Counted from the stretch's first letter, positions 25,687 through 34,752 are shown. The stretch: DNA of 64,000 nt from an uncultured Lachnospiraceae bacterium (GCA_910586705.1 CAJUJK010000012.1:50966-114965), one strand, 5' to 3'. Numbers and translations are program-made. Notes: generated from the letters alone by a model not told the origin.

Positions 25687-26455
25687 GGGGCTGGAGTGGA
25701 CTTTTGACACGGTGGCGGCGCAGTATGAAAAACTGAGACCGGAATATGTGCCGGAGTTATATGAGGATATTTTTCGGTACAAACAGTTGGATCAGACAAG
25801 TCATGCCTTGGAAGTGGGTATCGGCGGCGGACAGGCGACGCTCCCGGTTTTAAAAACGGGGTGCCATGTGACTGCTGTGGAATACGGTGAGAATTTTTCG
25901 CAGCTGTGCCGCCAGAAGTTTCGGGAATTTACCGGCTTTTCGGTGGTGACGTCCAAATTCGAGGACTTTGCCGGTGAGAGTGCTTCCTGCGACTTGATTT
26001 ATTCGGCGTCCGCGTTCCACTGGGTGCCGGAAGAAATAGGCTATCCAAAAGTATATGATTTGCTGAAAAGAGGCGGCGTCTTTGCGCGCTTTGCAAACCA
26101 CCCTTACAGGGATAAGGGCAGGGAGGAAATGAGTCGGGCAATACAGAAAGTATACGATGCGTATATGCCGAACGCCGCAGAAGGCAGCGAGTACGGCGAA
26201 AAGGAGGCGGAGGAGAGGGCGGAAACTGCGCGGAAGTACGGGTTTACGGATATCAGTTACAGACTTTACCACAGGACGAGAACTTTTACGGCGAAGGAAT
26301 ATACCGCCCTTCTGGGAACCTATTCCGATCACATGGTGATTGCGGAGGAGACAAGGAAAGCCTTCTTTTCGGAAATCGAGCAGGCGATCAATCGGTTTGG
26401 GGGACAGATTACCTTGTATGACACGATTGATCTGGAGCTGGCGAGGAAGCCATAA
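25673..26455 (+). CDS. Class I SAM-dependent methyltransferase
   Basis: 260 residues. 'ALEVGIGGGQATLPVLKTG' is the SAM-binding motif I, 'VTAVEYGENF' motif II and 'CDLIYSASAFHWVPEE' motif IV. It has the same motif layout as the protein at 23149-23907 and looks like an older paralogue. GGGAGGCGGGAG precedes the ATG, which lies inside the GNAT gene. Substrate unknown. Confidence 0.85.
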   Translation: MPIIKGLEWTFDTVAAQYEKLRPEYVPELYEDIFRYKQLDQTSHALEVGIGGGQATLPVLKTGCHVTAVEYGENFSQLCRQKFREFTGFSVVTSKFEDFAGESASCDLIYSASAFHWVPEEIGYPKVYDLLKRGGVFARFANHPYRDKGREEMSRAIQKVYDAYMPNAAEGSEYGEKEAEERAETARKYGFTDISYRLYHRTRTFTAKEYTALLGTYSDHMVIAEETRKAFFSEIEQAINRFGGQITLYDTIDLELARKP

Positions 26456-26549
26456 AAGGTAATTTGGATACTGCACATAAATATGTGGCAAAGTCTCAAT
26501 CTGCGTGCTACAATGATAGCGGTTTTAGAAGAAGGGAAGAAAGCGATCT

Positions 26550-27263
26550 ATGAAAAAGGGAAAAATGGTGCTGGCGGCAGGCGTGGTCATCCTTGTGCTA
26601 TCCGCCTGCGGGCAGACAGAGAGTGCGGAAGAGAAGCAGAAGGAGGAGCATCTTATCATTGAAAGGATTGATGGTGCTGATGATGCGCCAGAAAAGAAGG
26701 AAAACAGCGGTTCGACAGAGCGTGCGGAAACGGAAGGGCAGACAGCATCCGATGAGCAGGAAATGCTGCCGGATTCGCAGGAACAGGCAGAGGACGTGTC
26801 AGAGGCCGGAAATCCACTGTATGAAGCTTTTCTGAAGAATGAAATCGGCGTGGCAAACCCGTACGTGGAAGGTATGAATCTGACCGTTATGGATGAGAAA
26901 AACTATGAATCCGAATTTGAAGACGCGCAGAAAAAGTATGCCTACGTGGATGTAAACAACGATGACAATCCGGAGCTTATTTTCAAAATAAGTTCCAATC
27001 TAAGTGAGCTGATGTATATTTTGGGCGTATGCGATAACGAACTGATCTGCTTTGATGTATTTGAGACACATACAAAAAATATCGCGTTTGGCGTGTATGA
27101 TTATGGCATGGTCTGGGAGGCCCGGAATTATGACGGTTTTGAAAAGACCTTTTATAGTTATACGGCAGATGGACAGCCTATGGAAGCCAGACGTTTTACG
27201 GATGAGGACGGGGCGGATATTGCGGCTTACGAGGGGGAAGATGTGGAATGGATTGTATTCTGA
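26550..27263 (+). CDS. Putative lipoprotein
   Basis: 237 residues. The N terminus (basic KKGK, hydrophobic stretch, lipobox 'LVLSACG' with Cys about 20) is a type II signal sequence. A low-complexity, glutamate-rich linker (about 25-90) leads to a compact domain (about 95-237) of mixed alpha/beta character. No family recognised. Stands between the methyltransferase gene and another small lipoprotein gene. Confidence 0.7.
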   Translation: MKKGKMVLAAGVVILVLSACGQTESAEEKQKEEHLIIERIDGADDAPEKKENSGSTERAETEGQTASDEQEMLPDSQEQAEDVSEAGNPLYEAFLKNEIGVANPYVEGMNLTVMDEKNYESEFEDAQKKYAYVDVNNDDNPELIFKISSNLSELMYILGVCDNELICFDVFETHTKNIAFGVYDYGMVWEARNYDGFEKTFYSYTADGQPMEARRFTDEDGADIAAYEGEDVEWIVF

Positions 27264-27378
27264 CGAAAAGAATATTTAAATTTTACCTGCCATGGACTAG
27301 AATTATCACGGAAATAAATTACGGCAGACCGCAGGACGGAAAGTCTGCGGGAGGAAAAGAAAAGGGGGTTCAATCATC

Positions 27379-27993
27379 ATGTGTAAGGAAAAACGGCGTT
27401 CTCTGTTCTGTCTGATGCTGACGGCGCTCCTGCTGTTTTTGTCCGCCTGTGGACAGGAGGATGGAGAGAGCGGGCAGGAGAACGGGGAAACCTTGCTGCC
27501 CATCAGCGTAAATGGCAAGGAGATCAGGGTGGGGGAAACTACGGTTCAGACCTTGTTGGACGAGGGATTTAATGTATCATGGGTGGATGAGGAGTTTAAT
27601 CGGATTATCGTAGATCCCACCGAGCAGCTGGAAGCAAATTCCTACTACACCGGTGGCAGCATAGAGGTGACGGACAATATGTCCTTCAGCATTTCTCTGG
27701 TGACGGACGAGGAAGCTGTTTCTCTGGGGGAGGCAGTGATTGCCCGGCTGGAAATTCACACAGCAGCGGAGGAGGATCAGAGCGTTCTTGAGACGATTTC
27801 CTTTGACGGCGTACCGATCACCGAGCTGACCAGAGAGAAAGCCGGGGAAAAATATCCCGACTGGACCGGGGACGAGGTGATGTGGCTGCATTACGGTCTG
27901 GAATACAAGTATGACTTGCACTTTGATATGTCCACCGGTGGTTTTAACGGCTTCATTGTAGAGCGTGTTTATGACGTGGACTGGAACGGCTGA
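27379..27993 (+). CDS. Putative lipoprotein
   Basis: 204 residues. Type II signal peptide with 'LLLFLSACGQ' (Cys about 24), then an acidic linker and a beta-rich domain. Its signal region resembles that of the neighbouring lipoprotein at 26550, but the mature parts are different. A strong terminator follows 29 nt after the stop. Function unknown. Confidence 0.7.
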   Translation: MCKEKRRSLFCLMLTALLLFLSACGQEDGESGQENGETLLPISVNGKEIRVGETTVQTLLDEGFNVSWVDEEFNRIIVDPTEQLEANSYYTGGSIEVTDNMSFSISLVTDEEAVSLGEAVIARLEIHTAAEEDQSVLETISFDGVPITELTREKAGEKYPDWTGDEVMWLHYGLEYKYDLHFDMSTGGFNGFIVERVYDVDWNG

Positions 27994-28022
27994 GTTCCAT
28001 ATGAAATCTGACTCCGACAATA

Positions 28023-28066
28023 AAATCCAGCAGAAGGTTTTGCTAAAACTGCCTTCTGCTGGATTT
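28023..28066. terminator. Rho-independent terminator (bidirectional form)
   Basis: Perfect 15-bp stem AAATCCAGCAGAAGG / CCTTCTGCTGGATTT with a 14-nt loop, T-rich on the 3' side and A-rich on the 5' side. Confidence 0.85.
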
Positions 28067-28171
28067 ATTATCATTCTTTGCACTTTCTTTTGTATGTTTG
28101 CATTCAGCAGGACTTTTCCCGGGACTCATAAATAAATATCTGAAAATCTGCTATTATTTTGATCCTTTTAT

Positions 28172-28265
28172 AAACTGGCACCGTTATAATATACAGATGC
28201 GTATTTCAACAAGCCTGCATCGCAGGAGTGCCAGTTTTGAAAATGGGATACTGTCAAAACTGACA
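28172..28265. promoter_or_regulatory. Three AAACTGRCA half-sites around a -10 box upstream of an ECF sigma gene
   Basis: AAACTGGCA at 28172-28180, its inverse TGCCAGTTT at 28229-28237, and AAAACTGACA at 28257-28265. TATAAT lies at 28185-28190. CAGTTTTGA (28232-28240) also pairs perfectly with TCAAAACTG (28254-28262). The arrangement looks like an operator cluster or an RNA stem just before the ribosome binding site. Confidence 0.5.
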
Positions 28266-28284
28266 GGAAAGGGGGCGGTGCCAT

Positions 28285-28800
28285 GTGACCGACGATGAAC
28301 TGGTCGAAAAAATAAAAAGTGGTGACGAAGCAGCGACAGAAGAGCTGATCGACCGCTATTACGGCGCGATTCTGCGGTACTGCAGCTGGCATTGCGCCGC
28401 CCCGGAAAAGGCGGAAGACTTGACACAGGAAACCTTTTTGAAACTGTTTCGGAGTCTGTCAGCGTATCGGAGCAAAAATAAATTCAAATCTTATTTATAC
28501 ACAATCGCTAATCGCCTGTGCATCGATGAGAGCAGAAAAATCTCCTTTTATTCGTTGGAGGATGCGGAAGGCATTGCAGACAGGAAAAACGATATCGCGC
28601 AGGTGGAGAACAGGGCAGACATCAGACGTCTTTTAGCCGTTTTGTCTGAGGAACAGAGGGAAGCGGTCATCCTGCGATTCGGGCAGGAGCTTGGATTTTC
28701 TGAAATTGCCAAAGTGATGGGGTGCAGTATGCGGACAGCGCAGAGCCGGGTCAGAAACGGGCTAAAGCTGATGAAGAAGGAGTTTGGGGATGAATGGTAG
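28285..28800 (+). CDS. ECF-type RNA polymerase sigma factor
   Basis: 171 residues starting with GTG (an ATG two bases earlier would stop at once). Region 2 is seen as 'AEDLTQETFLKLFRSL' and 'FKSYLYTIANRLCIDESRK' (about residues 45-92), region 4 as 'LSEEQREAVILRFGQELGFSEIA' in two parts with 'MGCSMRTAQSRVRNGLKLMKK' as its HTH (about 113-168). It heads an operon with a membrane protein and an ABC exporter, a layout typical of envelope-stress or antimicrobial-peptide responses. The next gene overlaps its end by 11 nt. Confidence 0.9.
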   Translation: MTDDELVEKIKSGDEAATEELIDRYYGAILRYCSWHCAAPEKAEDLTQETFLKLFRSLSAYRSKNKFKSYLYTIANRLCIDESRKISFYSLEDAEGIADRKNDIAQVENRADIRRLLAVLSEEQREAVILRFGQELGFSEIAKVMGCSMRTAQSRVRNGLKLMKKEFGDEW

Positions 28801-29569
28801 GGAATTAAAAGTATATTTGCGGGATTCTCTTGGATGTGGTGAAGCAACCAGAACCGATAAAAAGGCGGGAACCGTAGCGCGCTGCAAGGAAGTAGTGCGT
28901 CGGTATGGAGATGGCAGGGAAGAAGAGAGGACGGGATTCTGGCAGTTTTTGTCGGATGTTTTTCGATTCGAGGGACTGTCTATCTTTGGTCTGCAAGCGG
29001 GGATATTGTTTCTGATCTGTATCTGGCTTGGCACCATAGATCACATAATAGACAACGTGTCATATTACATTCCCGCCGTTACACCGTTGTTTGCGCTGGC
29101 AGTCATACCGCCGCTGCTACGAAGCCAGTTTTACAGGATGGGTGAGATGGAGGCGGTGACAAGGGCGTCTGGCGCGGAGATCCTGCTTGCAAAGCTGATT
29201 CTTGCCGGGGCGGCGAATCTGATCGGCATTACGGCGGTTTTATGTCTGGCTATGTATGCACGGCAATCCGGCGGGGGACTTGGGCAGATGATTCTGTACG
29301 GGCTGGTACCGTATCTGGTCTGTATGACGACCATTCTGCGGCTGATCAGACTGCGGAAAAAAGAGAGGCTGCCGGTCTGTGCTGTGGCGACGACGGGTTT
29401 TTGTGTCGTCTGGCTGATATCGGCGAGCGGGATGCCGCAAATGTATGAGACATCCGCAACAGGGGTGTGGATTCTGTTGTTTATTACTTTTTGCGGATTT
29501 TTTGGGAGGGAAATAAGATTTATGATCGAGAGAAAAAGGGAGGGAAAAGGATATGGAATTATCGGTTGA
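28790..29569 (+). CDS. Six-helix membrane protein of unknown function
   Basis: 259 residues from the ATG at 28790, seven bases after AGGAG and within the sigma gene. A charged cytosolic N terminus of about 55 residues precedes about six hydrophobic segments. Its place between an ECF sigma factor and an ABC ATPase suggests either an anti-sigma-like role or a small permease subunit. It lacks the zinc-finger HxxxCxxC of common anti-sigma factors. Confidence 0.65.
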   Translation: MNGRELKVYLRDSLGCGEATRTDKKAGTVARCKEVVRRYGDGREEERTGFWQFLSDVFRFEGLSIFGLQAGILFLICIWLGTIDHIIDNVSYYIPAVTPLFALAVIPPLLRSQFYRMGEMEAVTRASGAEILLAKLILAGAANLIGITAVLCLAMYARQSGGGLGQMILYGLVPYLVCMTTILRLIRLRKKERLPVCAVATTGFCVVWLISASGMPQMYETSATGVWILLFITFCGFFGREIRFMIERKREGKGYGIIG

Positions 29570-30422
29570 CCGTCTGACGAAACAGTACGGGAACAAAATT
29601 GCGGTGGACTGTGTCAGCACAGTTCTGAAACCGGGTGTATACGGTCTGCTAGGGGAAAACGGCGCGGGGAAGACGACGTTTATGCGGATGCTGTGTGCCA
29701 TTCTGGAATCCACTTCCGGGGAGGTGTTTCTGGACGGCAGGGAGATCGTTTCCATGGGCGCCGAATACAGGGATATCCTTGGATATCTGCCGCAGGAGTT
29801 CGGCTATTATCCGAACTATACGGCGAGGGAGTTTCTGCTGTATATGGCGGCGCTCAAAGGCATTCCCCGTGATACGGCAAAGAAGCGGGCAGGAGAGCTG
29901 CTTGAGATTGTCGGTTTAAACGATGTGGGGACAAAGAAAATGAAGACCTTTTCGGGCGGCATGAAGCAGCGGGTGGGAATCGCGCAGGCGCTTCTAAATT
30001 ACCCGAAGCTGCTGATTTTAGATGAGCCGACGGCAGGGCTTGACCCGAAAGAAAGGGTGCGTTTCCGCAATCTGATCTCCGACTATGCAGGGGATCGGAT
30101 CGTCCTTCTTTCCACCCATATCGTGTCGGATGTCGAAGCCATCGCGGACGAGGTGCTGCTGATGAAAAAGGGAAAGCTGGTATCGCAGGGCACAGTTTCC
30201 GAATTGACAAAAGAAGCGGAAGGAAAGGTATGGGAGCTGATGGTATCACCGGCGGAAGCAAAAATCTGGCAGGAGAAGACGGCAGTCGCCAATCTGCGGC
30301 ATGAGGGGGAGCAGGTGGTGCTGCGCATACTGTCGGATGATAAGCCCACAGAGGGGGCGGCGCCGTGTGAGGCGGGGCTGGAGGATTTGTACCTGTATTC
30401 TATGCGTGAATGTCTGAAATAG
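29553..30422 (+). CDS. ABC transporter ATP-binding protein
   Basis: 289 residues. Walker A 'GENGAGKTT' (about 35-43), Q-loop 'GYLPQEFGYY', signature 'FSGGMKQRVGIAQAL', Walker B 'LLILDEPTAGLDP' and the switch histidine in 'LLSTHIVSDVEA'. The drug/peptide-exporter type (CcmA-like) works with the membrane protein encoded next. Overlaps the preceding gene by 17 nt. Confidence 0.92.
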   Translation: MELSVDRLTKQYGNKIAVDCVSTVLKPGVYGLLGENGAGKTTFMRMLCAILESTSGEVFLDGREIVSMGAEYRDILGYLPQEFGYYPNYTAREFLLYMAALKGIPRDTAKKRAGELLEIVGLNDVGTKKMKTFSGGMKQRVGIAQALLNYPKLLILDEPTAGLDPKERVRFRNLISDYAGDRIVLLSTHIVSDVEAIADEVLLMKKGKLVSQGTVSELTKEAEGKVWELMVSPAEAKIWQEKTAVANLRHEGEQVVLRILSDDKPTEGAAPCEAGLEDLYLYSMRECLK

Positions 30423-30515
30423 GAAGACAGGAGTGGAGTAAAAAACGCAGGCGGAAATAAAAAGCGCCTCGAGTCGCTTGTGAAGACAGATACGGAAAAA
30501 CGGGAGGAATTGGGA

Positions 30516-31766
30516 ATGGAATTATTCAAACTGGAACATAAAAAACTATGGCGGAAAAACAGCACCCGGGTCTGCGTTCTGTTATGTTTTTTCTACTGTG
30601 TGATATTCGGAAGCGTTCTGGTCTATCAGTGGCTCACTTTCGGAAGCAGAAAAGATTATGGGACGGGCAGCAGAGACTTTGACGGGTATGAGAATATAAA
30701 GGACTGTCAGACTTATTTTCATAAATACGGGGAACTGACAGACGAGACATTGCAGGAATGGGTCAGGGATTATCAGCGTCTCCATAAGATGGTGGTGGAA
30801 GAAGAAAGAACGCAGGGAGTTAAAAACAAGGAAATACTGAAACAATACCAGAACTCGGGATGGGAGACGGTAAACAGTATGCTTAAGAAACTTTATCCGG
30901 AGTTGGAGAGACAGGATATGCTTACCGCTATGGTTATGAGCTGCTATGTGGAGCCGGAAAAACTTACGGGGATTTATGAGAGAAGGGAGCAGGCGATTGA
31001 GACGTTTCTCGATATCAGCGGACAGACAGGGGCGGAGCGGGACTATTTACTGCGTATCAACGAAAAGGTGAAGACGCCTTTTTCATGGAAATGGGTGGAA
31101 GGGTGGTCGAATATTCTGGGAAATGCGGTATCTGGTCTGGGAACCGCGATAGCGCTGTTTCTGGCAATCGTCCTTTCGTCCCTGTTTGCCGGGGAGTGGC
31201 ATGACAATACAAGCCCGCTTCTTTTGACGACAAAAAACGGATGGCGGAAACTTGCATGTGCAAAGGTGTTCACAGGGCTTGTATTTACGCTTGAATTATT
31301 TGCCTTGACAGCTGCGGGGATGATCGGTTCACAGCTTGTCTTTCTGGGGACGGAAGGGTGGGATATGCCCATCCAGACAGTTAAAATGATCGCAATCGCG
31401 CCCATGAATATGCTGCAGGCGGAAATTTACGAGTATGCGTTCACCCTGCTCGGTGCATGGGGCTTTGCGGGCGTTTCGATGCTGTTCTCAGCGCGCTGTA
31501 AGAATCATGTGCTGGCGCTGCTTCTCAGTCTGGCGGTGGTATATGTGCCGATGGCAGTACATAACCGCGTGCCGGCTGCGCTGGGAAAGGCATTTGATTT
31601 ACTGCCCCTTGTGGGGAGCGGCGCGGATGTGTTCCGCACCAATACCTTTCATCTGTTCAGGCATTATATCTGGTCTCCCTATCTGTTGATCTGGGTGCCG
31701 CTTGTGATTGGGATTTTGTGTATGCCGTCTGCTGTGAGAGGGTGGTCGAGGCGGATGCGGAGGTAG
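30516..31766 (+). CDS. ABC transporter permease
   Basis: 416 residues from the ATG at 30516 (GGGAGGAA upstream). One N-terminal transmembrane helix, a long soluble loop of about 150 residues, then about five further helices in the second half, the ABC-2 permease layout with a large extracytoplasmic domain. Partner of the ATPase directly upstream; substrate unknown. Confidence 0.8.
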   Translation: MELFKLEHKKLWRKNSTRVCVLLCFFYCVIFGSVLVYQWLTFGSRKDYGTGSRDFDGYENIKDCQTYFHKYGELTDETLQEWVRDYQRLHKMVVEEERTQGVKNKEILKQYQNSGWETVNSMLKKLYPELERQDMLTAMVMSCYVEPEKLTGIYERREQAIETFLDISGQTGAERDYLLRINEKVKTPFSWKWVEGWSNILGNAVSGLGTAIALFLAIVLSSLFAGEWHDNTSPLLLTTKNGWRKLACAKVFTGLVFTLELFALTAAGMIGSQLVFLGTEGWDMPIQTVKMIAIAPMNMLQAEIYEYAFTLLGAWGFAGVSMLFSARCKNHVLALLLSLAVVYVPMAVHNRVPAALGKAFDLLPLVGSGADVFRTNTFHLFRHYIWSPYLLIWVPLVIGILCMPSAVRGWSRRMRR

Positions 31767-31844
31767 GGAATAAAAGTGCTTTTGACATGGATTTTGTTTT
31801 TTATCCTTTTATTCCGGACATTGGGAAATATTATTCCTATAAGA

Positions 31845-31873
31845 TTGATATTGTTCCGAAGACAGAGTATACT
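31845..31873 (+). promoter_or_regulatory. Sigma-A promoter of the Fic gene
   Basis: TTGATA (31845-31850), 17-nt spacer, TATACT (31868-31873), 27 nt before the ATG. Confidence 0.75.
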
Positions 31874-31899
31874 GTTTGGGAAAGCGAGGTGTACTCTTT

Positions 31900-32793
31900 A
31901 TGTATATGACAGTAAAACAAGCCGCAGAGAAATGGGGAATTTCAGACAGGCGTGTGCGTATATTATGCGCGGAAGGGAAGGTTTCAGGTGTTTTTCGTGA
32001 GGGACGCCGCTGGAGGATTCCGGCAGATACAAGAAAACCGGCGGATGGCCGGTTTAAAGCAGCAGAAAGTTTAATGGCAGCTGTAGACAGGAAGAAGAGG
32101 GAACTGGATACCAGACGTCCGCTGACAGAGGGGGAAGTGGAACGTCTGACGGAGGAATTTGTTATCGAGTATACCTATAATTCAAATGCAATAGAAGGAA
32201 ATACGCTGACTCTGCGTGAGACGGATATGGTTTTGCGTGGTCTGACGATTGACAGGAAGCCGTTAAAAGATCATATGGAGGCAGTCGGGCATAAAGAGGC
32301 ATTTGATTTTGTGCGGGATTTGGTAAAAGAACAGACGCCTCTATCGGAAAGCATCATCAAGAGGATCCATTATCTTGTGCTGGCAGATAAACGGGAAGAC
32401 CGCGGTGTTTACAGAAGAGTTCCGGTCAAAATCATGGGTGCGAAACACGAACCGGTACAGCCATATGTAATCCAGCCTAAAATGGAACAGTTGTTGGAGG
32501 ATTACAGGAATAATACAGATCATATTATTTCCCGGCTTGCACGGTTTCATATTGAATTCGAGGGAATTCATCCTTTTATTGACGGAAATGGCAGGACCGG
32601 AAGGCTACTTGTAAATCTGGAATTGATGAAAGCCGGATATCCGCCAATCGACATTAAATTTGCAGACCGGATTTCTTATTACAATGCGTTTGATGAATAC
32701 CATGTAAAGCATGATCCCGGTGCAATGGAAAAGTTATTTGCAGGTTATGTGAATGCAAGGCTGGACAATTACCTGATGATGTTGGAAAAATAA
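31900..32793 (+). CDS. Fic-family protein with N-terminal HTH
   Basis: 297 residues. The first 50 residues look like a MerR/excisionase-type helix-turn-helix ('TVKQAAEKWGISDRRVRIL'). The Fic core has the full catalytic motif 'HPFIDGNGRTGR' (about residue 223-234). The inhibitory motif 'SNAIEGN' ([S/T]xxxE[G/N], about 95-101) lies N-terminal to it, so this is a class II Fic. Such enzymes transfer AMP to protein hydroxyls; the target is unknown. No antitoxin gene is adjacent. It has its own promoter, so it is a stand-alone unit. Confidence 0.9.
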   Translation: MYMTVKQAAEKWGISDRRVRILCAEGKVSGVFREGRRWRIPADTRKPADGRFKAAESLMAAVDRKKRELDTRRPLTEGEVERLTEEFVIEYTYNSNAIEGNTLTLRETDMVLRGLTIDRKPLKDHMEAVGHKEAFDFVRDLVKEQTPLSESIIKRIHYLVLADKREDRGVYRRVPVKIMGAKHEPVQPYVIQPKMEQLLEDYRNNTDHIISRLARFHIEFEGIHPFIDGNGRTGRLLVNLELMKAGYPPIDIKFADRISYYNAFDEYHVKHDPGAMEKLFAGYVNARLDNYLMMLEK

Positions 32794-32820
32794 TTGCAGG
32801 GTTGACTTTCACAATGCGGT

Positions 32821-33882
32821 TTAAGGTACTACAAATGGAAAGTTCTCCGACCGATACAACTCCCCGTCCCTTGTAACCAGAAGATACGCCACGTCTTTTT
32901 CCGCATCAAGATATTTACGCCCTTCCTCAAGCCCGAGACAGAGGCAGGCGGTGGACAGTGCGTCCGCTTTTGCGGAGGAGGGACATATAATTGTCACCCC
33001 GGCAAGTTCGTTCTCCACAGGATAGCCGGTGGCGGTGTCAAGAACGTGGTGGTAGAGCACGCCGTCTTCATCAAAACACCGCTCGTAGATGCCGGAGGTC
33101 ACCACAGAGGTATCTCTGATCTCTATGGTGTCCAGAGACTTTCCCGTTTCGGCGAAGGGCTCCTGAATGCCGATGCGGAAGGGGGAGCCGTCCGGCTTTT
33201 CACCGACGGCGAGCACATTGCCGCCCAGACTGATGCAGGCGCTTTTTACGCCTTGTGAGAGCAGATATTCTTTCATTTTGTCTGCAATATATCCCTTTGC
33301 GATGAACCCAAGATCGACGGCGGCTTCCGGGTCAATCAGGGTGACGGTGTGGTAGACGGATCCTTCGGATTCATCTGAGGGAGTAGTGCCGAAGCGGATA
33401 TTTTCGTAGGAGACGTGGGAGAGCGCCACTTTGATGGCGGTATCATCCGGCACATGGGCGTTCCCCTCGGAGCCGAAATCCCAAAGTTCGCTGACAGGGC
33501 GGATGGTGGGATCGATAACGCCTTCCGTCGTGTTAGCGTAGTCTGTCGCTGCCACAAGAAGGGCAACCGTCTCCTCCGATACGGTGACGGTTTTTCCGTT
33601 TCCGTGATTGATGTTCCAGACATCCGAGCCTTCTTTTGTGGCGCTGAACAGGTTCTCATATTTTTCCGCCAATGCAAAGCATCCGTCCAGAATGGCGGTA
33701 TCCTCCGTGTCATATAAGGTAACCTGAATCACCGTATCGAAGTAAAATCCCGTCCGGGAGATCGGTTCGATATTTTTCGTGCAGCCCGTCAAAATGGCGG
33801 AAATGAGAGAGAGGGCTGTGGTAAAGGTGATTGTGAACCATATCATATATAATTTTCGCGTTGATTCGTGAAGTGGTTTCAT
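32821..33882 (-). CDS. apbE: FAD:protein FMN transferase
   Basis: 353 residues. Lipoprotein signal with 'AILTGC' near residue 34, then the ApbE domain: 'DPTIRPVSELWDFG', 'DLGFIAKGYIADKM', 'SLGGNVLAVGEKPDG' and 'HHVLDTATGYPV', with the metal-binding 'SAKADALSTACLCLG'. ApbE moves FMN from FAD to threonine in S/TGAT motifs; RnfG and RnfD in this window both carry such sites, so they are likely substrates. It faces the Fic gene convergently and is about 16 kb away from rnf. Confidence 0.93.
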   Translation of the reverse strand: MKPLHESTRKLYMIWFTITFTTALSLISAILTGCTKNIEPISRTGFYFDTVIQVTLYDTEDTAILDGCFALAEKYENLFSATKEGSDVWNINHGNGKTVTVSEETVALLVAATDYANTTEGVIDPTIRPVSELWDFGSEGNAHVPDDTAIKVALSHVSYENIRFGTTPSDESEGSVYHTVTLIDPEAAVDLGFIAKGYIADKMKEYLLSQGVKSACISLGGNVLAVGEKPDGSPFRIGIQEPFAETGKSLDTIEIRDTSVVTSGIYERCFDEDGVLYHHVLDTATGYPVENELAGVTIICPSSAKADALSTACLCLGLEEGRKYLDAEKDVAYLLVTRDGELYRSENFPFVVP

Positions 33883-33915
33883 ATCTATTCTTTTCCTAAA
33901 TCAGATTCCTGCTAT

Positions 33916-34752
33916 TTACTTTATATTTTCAATCCACCTAAAAAACTGATCCAGCCCCCGGTTTGTCTCCCTCGTCTCCAGAAACATCCCCGCCGTATAC
34001 CATGAGTGCGTATTTTTCTGATCCACCACAGAATACAGCTCGCAAGGAATACCCAGCTTTTTCGCTTTCTCATAAAACCGCTCCGCACAGGAGTAGGAGA
34101 TCAGTCCGTCATGCCTGCTTTGGATTAACAGCATCGGAATCTCACTTTTTGTCATCAGGGCGCACGGTTCGCCCTGCGTCCTGTCATAACCTTTCGCAAA
34201 AAGCTGGTTAAGAAGAAGCTTTACGGAGAGGGAGTCCTTCTCGGAAAAGCAGTAGGGACCGCCTACGCCGATAAACCCGATGACGGGGGATAAGTCCAAG
34301 TCAAATTCTTCCCATATTTTCTGGCTGTAACAGAGAAGGGAGGTCAGATGCGCCCCGGCGGAGGGACCAGACACAATCATCTTTGAGACGTCGATGCCTT
34401 TTCCTTTCAGAAAGGAAACCGCCGTTTTATAACCGTTACAGACATCCTCGATCTGGCAGGGATATTTGTTTCTGGGGGACAGTCTGTATCCGAGGGAGAC
34501 GAAACGATATCCGTTTCCCGCAACACATTGACCCACGAAGTCAAATGGTTTTGGAGACCCTGCGTTCCAGCCGCCGCCGTGCACCCAGAGGATGATTTTA
34601 TCACTCTTGATTTGTTTCGGTTCGTAATATAAAAAATACTGCTGCCTGTCGCTGCCAAAAGGTATGGACTGCGGTCTGATTTCCTTTTTTACCCGGAGCA
34701 GTTTTGCGTACAAGCCCGGGTAACTGAGGCTTTCACGAGTGGAATCTTTCAT
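33916..34752 (-). CDS. Alpha/beta hydrolase (acetyl-esterase type)
   Basis: 278 residues from the ATG at 34752 (AGGAAAGG upstream; a TTG two codons earlier is less likely). 'WVHGGGWNAGSP' is the oxyanion-hole HGGGW motif, 'SGPSAGAHLTSLL' carries the nucleophile serine, and 'SRHDGLISYSCAE' and 'THSWYTAG' supply the acid and histidine. The family hydrolyses small esters. No signal peptide. Divergent from the GH25-like gene. Confidence 0.85.
   Translation of the reverse strand: MKDSTRESLSYPGLYAKLLRVKKEIRPQSIPFGSDRQQYFLYYEPKQIKSDKIILWVHGGGWNAGSPKPFDFVGQCVAGNGYRFVSLGYRLSPRNKYPCQIEDVCNGYKTAVSFLKGKGIDVSKMIVSGPSAGAHLTSLLCYSQKIWEEFDLDLSPVIGFIGVGGPYCFSEKDSLSVKLLLNQLFAKGYDRTQGEPCALMTKSEIPMLLIQSRHDGLISYSCAERFYEKAKKLGIPCELYSVVDQKNTHSWYTAGMFLETRETNRGLDQFFRWIENIK

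Noticed and set aside
28098..28298. Small plus-strand frame before the ECF sigma gene
   Set aside because: No ribosome binding site, crosses the promoter and inverted repeats, unlikely composition.
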